Assembly: GCF_004027225.2 (NCBI RefSeq)
Contig: NC_044288.2
Coordinates: 20,532,744-20,596,743, forward strand
Direction: 5' to 3'
Origin: Strigops habroptila
Lineage: Eukaryota; Chordata; Aves; Psittaciformes; Psittacidae
Length of the DNA stretch: 64,000 bases
Part shown: positions 11,901-20,900 of the stretch, piece by piece
Layout of the letters: every line of letters starts with the position of its first letter
How positions within the stretch are numbered: position 1 is the first letter of the stretch
Translations under genes and position numbers: made by a program
The notes under the pieces: generated by a model
Databases searched by the model: none
Told to the model about the DNA's origin: nothing
Seen by the model: the letters and a program-made list of their open reading frames with translations, nothing else

Positions 11901-14900
11901 GGATCCATGGGATGAGGGACAGCAGAGTAAGGAACCTCCCAGCCTTACAGAATATGGCCGCCCCTCTGCCTTGGAAAAGAAGCCAAACCCAGTGCCAGGC
12001 TTCCTACCTTGAGAACAGGTGCCATGAAGACAGAGAGTCCCGTCAGGATGAAAACAGCGATGCCGGTCAGCCTCTGCTCCCTGCAGGCACAGCACCGGTG
12101 TCAGGGTGGCTGGAGTCCCCTGGGAGCCTACAGCCCACACCTGCCCTCCCCAGGGTCTCCGCTCTGTTCAGCTTTGATGGAACTATGGCACGCCCTGGGA
12201 AACACAAGCAGCCGCCAAGCCAGCTCTGCTGGGCAGTGTGGGCGTGTCCCTGTCCCCTCACTGCAGCCACAGGCAGGGGTCCCTGGGCTCACTGTGTACC
12301 TGATGCCCAGGAACTCGGGGTGCTCGCCGGGGGCTGAGGTTGCGCTCTCCTTCCTCAGGCTCTCCATGTGCGCCAGGGAGATGACAGTGGCCGAGACATA
12401 CCAGGGGAGGCCGGTGGCAGAGGTGACGACCATCAGGAGGGAGACACAGAGGAGGTCCAGGTGAAAGCCTGCTCCTTTCTGCAACAGGAGAGACAGCGGG
12501 GCTGGGGGTGAGGTGTCTCCCCAGCAGAATCAGAGGGGCACAGTGGGGTCTGCCCACCTTGCCAATGGGTCAGAGTGCTGCTCTCCCTTTGGCCGTGCCC
12601 TGGCCCTCGGGGTCCAGCCAGGACTTGGGTCCTCCTTGTTGGCTGGGTCGTGCCTGTCCCCTGTCGCCACTCACCTGCAGCTTGTACTCCCTGCGGTTAA
12701 GGATGACAGCTGTGATCTGCTGGTCCATGAAGATGAGGATGGTGACAAGGACAGCGGGCACCGCAGACACCAGGCAGACCCACCACGGGTTGGCTTCAAA
12801 GGGGGAGACGATCCAGCCCCGTTCTGGGTTTGTGGGCTGCAGAAAGCAGAAGGGTCATGGCAGCCCCAACCTGCCTGCAGGGTCTGCAGCCCATCCGGGT
12901 GACAGGACCAGCCCCAAGGATGCTCTACATGAGGAGAGGAAGAGCATCCTCCCCCATCCTGGGGACGATCCTGAGCAGTGTGACCACCAGCCCCCCCAGA
13001 GACACACGGGCTGTGGCAGAGCAGGGGTTGCTCCTGAGCATCCCAAGCCAAGAGCTGGGCACGTTCCCGGGGAGCAGGTGAAGGACATGGCACTGGGTGC
13101 TGATGATGGCAAGCCCAAGGAGGTGATGGTGAGCACGGGCTGCTCTGAGGTGCTGCCAGCCCCACTCCACGCCCAGGGCGGGGAGCCCGAGCCTGGGCTT
13201 GAGCTTGTGGCTCCTACTACAGCGTGAGCTGTACCATGACGTGGTTAGTGCAGGACCAAGCCAGGTTATTTACAGAGCATGGGACCTGCTGCAGTTCAAC
13301 CCCTTCTTGTTTGCTGGGGCACAGCCTGCATCGCTATAGGGCTGGACCTGTGAACCACAGCAGCACAGCAGGATGGCCACTGTGGGGTGCACAGACACAC
13401 ACCACTCACTCCCAATGCACCCCACCAGCACCTTCAGCTCGCTGGGGACAAGGAGCTTGGGGGTCTCCAGGCCCAAGGTGGCATCGATGGCGCAGAAGGC
13501 CAGGATGGCCAGAATGATGGCGAAGTCGCTTACCAGCTTCCGCACCTGCAGATGGAGAGAGCTTGGCCTGGGCCGCCCAGGGTGAGGGGCTGCCCAGGGT
13601 GAGGGGCTGCCCCAGGAACACCCCCAGGTCGCAGCACCCAGAGCCATCCCCGCACCACTGGGATGGGTGGCCGAAGGGTGCTCACCCCTGCAGGGAAGTA
13701 GCGGCTACTCCTGAAGCGCTTGAGTGCTGAGCAGGAGAGGAAGGTGCCCCCAAAGAGCAGGAAGGAGATGAGGGTGACATCGGGCACGTACGGGCAGCTT
13801 GTCCCCAGGAGCTGCCCTCCTCGCCCCAGGCACTGGCTCCTGCTCAGCCCAGCCAGGTCTGCGGGAGGCTGTGGGGACAGGGGAGGTGGTGAGGAGGGAC
13901 CATGGGCACATCGGCCCCCCCAGCCCCTCGCCCGCCTGCCTGGGAGCAGGGGCTGTACCTGCTGGGGGGCCAGGGCTGACGGGAGTGGCGTGTTGTTCCC
14001 TGCGAAGCTGTGACCTGCAAGGGATGGGGGGGTCAGCACCATGGGCACACTCCATCAGGGATGACTGAGACCATGCTGCCATCAGGGTGACTCTCCAGAC
14101 TGTCCCTAAGGGCTCAGGGTGCTGGTTGGGGGCCCATGGGACCCCTGAGGCCTCAGCACTGGCTGATGCCCAGGAAGCACCAAGAGGGAAAGCCCCCATG
14201 AAGAGCTTCCTGAAGCACCAGCCACTCAGAGGCACCAGCAGCCTCAGGCTGTGTCCAGCACTGCTGCTTTCGGCACACGGTGTGGGTCCCATTTGCAGGA
14301 TCAGTGTGGACATATCTTCAGGTCCTAGGAAACACCCTCTGATTTACAGACCAGGCTAGAAACAGCAATGCAAACCTACCCAGGCACCCACCTCCAGCCC
14401 CTGGCATCTCCTCTCCCAGAGCCACAGGATCTGAACCGAGGCTCTCCATGCTCCCAGTGCTGCTCTGCCCAGTGCCTAAGCAGTGCCAGGAGGCAGGGAT
14501 GGATGGACAGACTGGATGGAGGGGAGTGGAGGATGGGATTGAGCCACCTTTTCCTCCAGCACCTTCTCCCATCTAGCTGGGTGTCCAGGTCTCAGTGGGG
14601 TCCCATGCAGCAGCCCCCTACTACCCACCAGCCCTGTGGCTGTTTGGGCTCACCGGGGCTGGACAAGTTGCAGATGCAGCTGTAGGAGGTGACGTTGTCC
14701 AGCCGGTACTGCCAGTTGATGGGGAAGGTGTCTGCCAGGCTCAGCATCTTCTTCAGGGAGTCGTAGATGAATATCAAGCTGATAAGGGCGCAGAAGCCTT
14801 CCTCGGTGAAGCGGGTGAAGTATCGCACCAGGTGACTGGCCTCAGTAGCCACCAGCACCACTCCAAAAAAGGCCACCCAGAGCCCAATCCAGAGGCGAAA

Positions 14901-17900
14901 CTCCAGGTAGTTCAGGCTGTGGTCCCTGGTGGAACGGGTGATTCCAAAGCCTCAACAGTGACACTCGCCTGGCTCGATGGTGGCTTGTGCCCCCAGCCAG
15001 GGGACAGCCCAAGGAACCATCCCTGGCAGGGCACTTACTGGCTGAAAGAGAAGAGGAGGCGCTCAAAGACCAGCATGGGGCCGGTGCTGCTCAGGATGGT
15101 GAGGGGCTGACCAGAAAAGAGGCAGAAGATGAAGCCGGCAAAGGCTGTGCCCAGGAAGCTCTCCAGCACCCCCTGAAACACAGGGGATGGGTGCCAGGCA
15201 CCAGGCACGTGGCAGGGACAGGAGTCCTGGGTCTGTCCCCAGCAGCAGCACGGCTGCAAGCACCTCCCTTGGGTGGCTGGGTCAGTGCTCAGGGGCTGCA
15301 GAAGCCAGGGAAGTTCGCAGGATCCGGGTGATGCTCAGGATGCCCGTGGGCACCACTTGCTCACCAGGCAGTGATGGGCACACAGCAGACCCATGGGGCT
15401 GGTGCAGGGCGCCCCGTGGCTGCACTGACCTGCATGTTGGCGGTGGCGTCCCCCAGCATACCCCCGAAGGTGATGGCGTTGGTGACCGTGGCCAGGTAGA
15501 TGTAGAGCACTGCTGAGAGGCACTGGGGGTGCAGGGCATCGGAGAAGTCGCTGCCGTACCATGGTGCCTTCCTCCGGATGTCCCGCAGCAGCCCCCCGAA
15601 AAGCCTGGGGCAGCACAGGGAGAACTCAGAGCAGCTCCCACCCCACTGGCCATCACCCCCCGGCATTGCTGCAGTGCAGGGGATGGTCCCTTCCCTTGTT
15701 ACCAGACCAGAGGGGTTTGGATGTGGTGGCCCCATGTGCTGGGGAGAGCCAGTGCCCTGCCCCAAATTCAGCACCCTGCATCCTGCTGCGCATCCCACCA
15801 CCTGCACCCTTCAAGACACCCACCTGCCCGTCCTCTCCAGCTCCTCCCCGGCGCGCGGGTGCCCTGGGCTGCCTCTGTCCCCTCCTGCTGCTGCCATGTC
15901 CCCATTGCTGTGGGACTGCCGGTCTGGAGGGTGCACTGCAGTCCTGTGGCAGGAACAACCCCCTGAGACAATAGGCTTCAGGTTGGAGCCTTCAGGAGCC
16001 AGCTGCACCTAGGGGATGCTAGGAGGGGACAGGGAGGATGGAGAGGGGACAGGGGTGCAAGCAGGGCTGGGAGGACCTCCCAGCCAAGCCCTTCTGACCA
16101 AGCCAATGACCGCAGCTCTGGTCCCAGCTGCTGTTGGTCCTTGGCTTGGTCAGAGGGGCTTGGCTGGGAGGACCTCACCGGCAAAGGTTGGCTCCTGCAT
16201 GGCTTCATCCCCATGGAGATGGAGATTTCAATGTCACAGGCAGAGATCTCCACCTGGGACCCTGCAGAGGGGCTGGCTGCAGTTGCAGGTGCCTCCAGCC
16301 TACCTCCTGTGCAGGGATGGCAGACAGCTCGGTGGAGGGATTCGGGCATTGGGGTCCCATTTCCCTGGAGGAAGCACTGTCAGCTCATCCAGGAATGCCT
16401 CCATCCCTGCGATGAGGTCCTCTCGGTGCTCAGCCTGCCGAGCAACCCTTTGGAAGAGCTGTGGGGAGATGCGGTGGTTTAGCTGCCACATCCCTGTGTT
16501 TGGGCACTCAGAGCCTTCCTCCCAGCCTGCAGCCACCACTGAGAAAGGCACCCGTCTACTTCTGTGCATCAGGTGCACCCTACAGACCCACTCCAAAACT
16601 TTGCTTGCTCATCCTGAGCAAGGGAGGCCACAGCTCACCCCTTCCTCTGACACCTCCACTGCAGCCTGCACAGGAGAGGAGCACCAATGTACTCATCCCA
16701 GGCCCATCCCACCCATGGGTGCTGCACGAGGCTCACCTCATCCGTCAGCAGCATAGCCATGGCCCTGCCAACCTCATGGTAGCCTTTCACTTTGGCTTGG
16801 GGACCCAGCAGAATGAAGAGGAACCTGTAGGCAAGACAGAGCATCTCCTGAGCAGCCTTCTCCTTGTCAGGGGATGCTTCCCCCAAGGGAGACCATGGTG
16901 CTGTGGGGATGCTGGGTATGGTAGCTGGGCAGGCTTGGGGAGCTTGAGCTCTAGGATGGGGCTGTCCGTGGGGTCCTGCTTATGGGAATGCTGCTCACAG
17001 GCAGGATGCAGCAGTGTTAGCACTGGAAGGAGAGCTTGCAGGCTGCACGGGCAACAGGACTACCAGGGACATGGGAGGAGATTGGAAAGAGGGCTCAGAG
17101 TCCTTGAAGAAATGTGGCTAAAATCCCACATCTCAAAGGATGCTGCAAAATAATGTGGTCTGCAGAGGGACAGCCCACCCAAATATATAATCAAACCCAC
17201 TACTCCTTTCCAAAACTGGCAAAACCAGTTACAATCCTGGTACCCTGAGGCTGCAGTGGTTCCAGTGATTGTACCCCAAGGAAACCTCCAGTGAGGGGTA
17301 GGGAAACTCCTCAGACAACACGAATGCTAAAGGTGGTTTGACAGAACCAGCCACAGCCCTGACATGGGGCATTGGTGCTGGAGGCCTCCTGGAGCCTGCT
17401 CTGAGGGATGGGGAGGTGATGGTACCCACCTGGGATTGCTCTCACCCAGGCATCTTCAGCAAGGCAATGGGAAAACCTTAAGATCCTAGAGATGGACCTG
17501 GGTGGGAGACAGCCCTGGGATGGTGGCTGTACCAGTGGGACAGCCCAGGGCGGCTGGCAAAGTGGATAGCACCAGGGCAAAGGGATGGGTAGGGACAAGC
17601 TCTCCTTCCCCTCCTGTCTGGGGGACGAAAATACAGGGCAAGGGGTTGTCGTGAGCCCCCCACGACCCGCGGGGGCTCCCCGGGGACCTGCCACCCATCT
17701 CCCACCAAGGAGAGAGCGAGACGTGGATGGATGTCCTGCTCCATCCAGCTCCCGGAGGACCGGTGCTCTGGGCAGAGTGACCAGGAGGTGGCAATGTCCC
17801 TCCTGATCCCTGCCTGCCTTCTCCACAACCTCCCTGAGGAAGTGCTCAACTCCACGGGCACACTGACCATTTCCCCTTATGGCTTTCGATGATGCGTTCC

Positions 17901-20900
17901 TCAACCATGGAGGAACACCTCCCGCCCTGCTCCTTTCGCCCTACACCAACGGTGCCACAGGAACCACCCCAGCGCTCGGCAGCATGTTGCATGCAATGGG
18001 AGGGCAGGAGATTCCTGCAAACCTGTACCCCCTCCCAGCCACAAGCCCCCATGCTCCAGAGTAGTACATGGGGAGCACTCACATCCTTCTAAGGAGGACA
18101 GTGAATGCAAAGCCCAGGTGAAGATAACCCAGGGGATGTCTCCCCCAGGCTCCCAGCAGATGCTCCACTCTCAGCCCATCCTGGGATGCTCCTAAGAAGC
18201 TGGGAAAAGCAGGAGGGGAAGTAGCAAGCCAGGGTTCTGGGGCTGTGTGTGGCATTGGGTGCTGTACCCTTTGCTTTTGCCAAGCAAAGCCTTGTCCTGT
18301 GTTGGTGGGAGTGGGGATAGGGATGAAGAGGGGTGCAAAGCCATCAGCCATGCTCTATTTACCTGCTGGGGAGAGCAACTTCAGCCAATGAGCCAAGGGC
18401 CACCGCTTGCCTGAGACGGATGAAGGCGGTGAAGGGCTTCTCCAGGAATTCAACCTCCCCAACAGCAATGTGGGCAGCCTCAGAGCCCGGTGGGATCTTC
18501 TTCTTAAACTGGTTTCTCAGCTGCAAGGAAAGGGATGCAGTGCTGGGCACTCGGGATGCAGCAGTTGCCCTCAGCCCAGCTCCATCCTACCTTACCTGCT
18601 CCTTCAGAGGTGTTTCGGAGAGCTGTGCTCCAGGCTCAGCCCAGCTTTTGGCCTTTCCTGCAAAGAAAGGCAACAAGAAGCAGAATATGTGTGCAAGTGA
18701 ACAGCCAGCAACCGCGTGTGCACCGTATTGCTGGTGGCAGTGGAGGATGCCTGGTGGGACAACCCTGTGGCCACCCATGTGCCTACCTCTGCAGGGAGCG
18801 AGGCCAAGCTGGGAGAGCAGCCGCAGTGCGGACTGGGTGTGTTGGTGCCGGGGCTGGAGCAGCAGCAGGGCTGCCAGGCGCTCCCTCAGCTCCGGCTGCA
18901 GCTCTGCTCCCTCGGGCTGCCCAGAAAGAGCCTTGTCTGCAACAACGATGGGGACAGCTCTGAGTCCCCCCGGATCACTGCCCGCTGCGGGGCTGCCCGT
19001 GGAAAAGGCCACTTTGCTGGAGCAGCAAACAGCCACATGAGGTATCTGCCTATTGTGCATCAGTGCATTTATATAGGGACCTTCTGGTAGCCTGGTCCCT
19101 CTATAGAGACCAGCCCATCCCAGGAGGTCACTTTTGCATTCCCCACGTACCAATTATTTCCTTGAAACTGGGGGCATCCAGATCCAGGAGCAGAGTCCCC
19201 TCCTGCAGGCACGTCCTGAGCTGGAAGAGGCTGTGCAGGGGGAGGGCTGGGACATGGGGTGCACTCCAGCGCTCCCCACCATCCTCCACCTTCTCCTCGA
19301 ACTTTATCCACCTGCCAGGGGAGATGTGCTGGTCAGAATAGAGCGCTGTGCCCTGTGCCAAGCAGTGGGAGCTGCAGCTTGGGTCTACCATGAGCTTGGC
19401 ATGGGACTGGCACAGACAGGGAAGGGTTCGGGGGTTCAGAGAGGCTGCAGTGTGCTCATGGAGCAGGGGCCAGTGGGCAGCATCAGCAGTTACATACCCT
19501 TTCCCGCTGACCCACACCTTGCCCTGATCCCCTGAACAGGGGATTTCAGCAGTCACGGGATCCCAGACTGGTTTGGGTTGGAAGCGGCCTTAAAGCTCAT
19601 CCAGTTCCAACCCCCTGCCACGGGCAGGGACACCTTCCACTAGACCAGGTTGCTGCAAGCCCCTGTGTCCAACCTGGCCTTGAACACTGCCAGGGATGGG
19701 GCAGCCACAGCTTCTCTGGGCACCCTGTGCCAGCGCCTCACCACACTCATCATAAAACATTTTTTTCCCATGTCCAACCTAAATCTACCCTTGTTCAGTT
19801 TAAAACCTTTGCATCTGGTCCTGTCACTACAGGCTCTGGTAAAAAGTCCCTCTCTGTCTTTCTTACAAGCTCCCTTCACATACTGAAAGGCCTCAGTACA
19901 GTCTCCATGGAGCCTTCTCTTCTCCAGGCTGCCCCAGCCCAGCTCTCTCAGCCTGGCTCCAGAGCAGAACTGCTCCAGCCCTCGCAGCAGCTCCGGGGCC
20001 TCCTCTGGCCTCGCTCCAGCAGCTCCACGTCCCTCTTGTGCTGCTGCCCCAGAGCTGGATCGGGACTGCAGGGGGGGTTTCTCCAGAGCGCAGCAGAGGG
20101 GCAGAATCCCCTCCCTGACCTGCTGCTCACGCTCTGGGGGTGCAGCCCAGCACACGGGGGGGTTCTGGGCTCAAGCGCACACTGAAGCTGAGTCATGTCC
20201 CATCTGTCACCCACCAGCCCCCAGAGAGTCCTTCCCTGCAGGGCTGCTCCCAACCCACCCGTCCCCCGGCTGTGCTGGGCCTGGGGCTTTGCCTGCTCTT
20301 AGCAGAGTCAAACCAGAAATGCCTTGAGCTGTTCGCCACACTCAGACTGTGCCAAATATTTAACTGCTGGGCGCAGACAGAGATTCCCTTTGTCCCCTTG
20401 GATGGGCGCAGTGCTGCGGGTGGCCGGGCACACTGCATGGGGCAGCCCTGCAGCAGAGCCGGATGCTGCCCACAGCAGGGTGCAGGGAGGAGACGGCTGG
20501 GTGCTGGGGGAGCCATCACAGCCCTTTGGCTTTGCCCCCTCCTAGACCTCTGGACAAGACCCATCTCTGCCCCCAGCCCCTCACGGCCCACAGCCCTGTT
20601 CCCGTGCTGAGCTAAGGAGGACAGTGTGGGGTCTGGGGACATCTCAGCCATATTCCTGCCCCACACCAGCTGGCCCTGCTTCCCCCCTGTTGGTCCCCAT
20701 CATCTCCAGCCAAGCCTGCCCTGACCTACCCACCCAGTCACCTCCGGAGACCTGCAAGGCAGATGGATCTGGGCAGCAACAAAGCACCATCCCAGCCTCA
20801 GCTAAGCCGCTGGAGCCTTGAAGAGGCAGCAAAGGGATGAGCAGAAGCCAGGGCACTGTGCCCATGCGGGATCACTGCCTGCGCCCTGCTGACACCCTGT

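Noticed and set aside
12508-13227. 239-codon plus-strand open frame
   Set aside because: Antisense across SLC4A9 exon 15 and intron 14; no domain, explained by GC content.
16071-16176. Reading the SLC4A9 intron 7 hairpin as a mirtron
   Set aside because: The hairpin does not begin or end at the intron's splice sites (15944 and 16303), so the mirtron definition is not met; it is reported only as an intronic inverted repeat.
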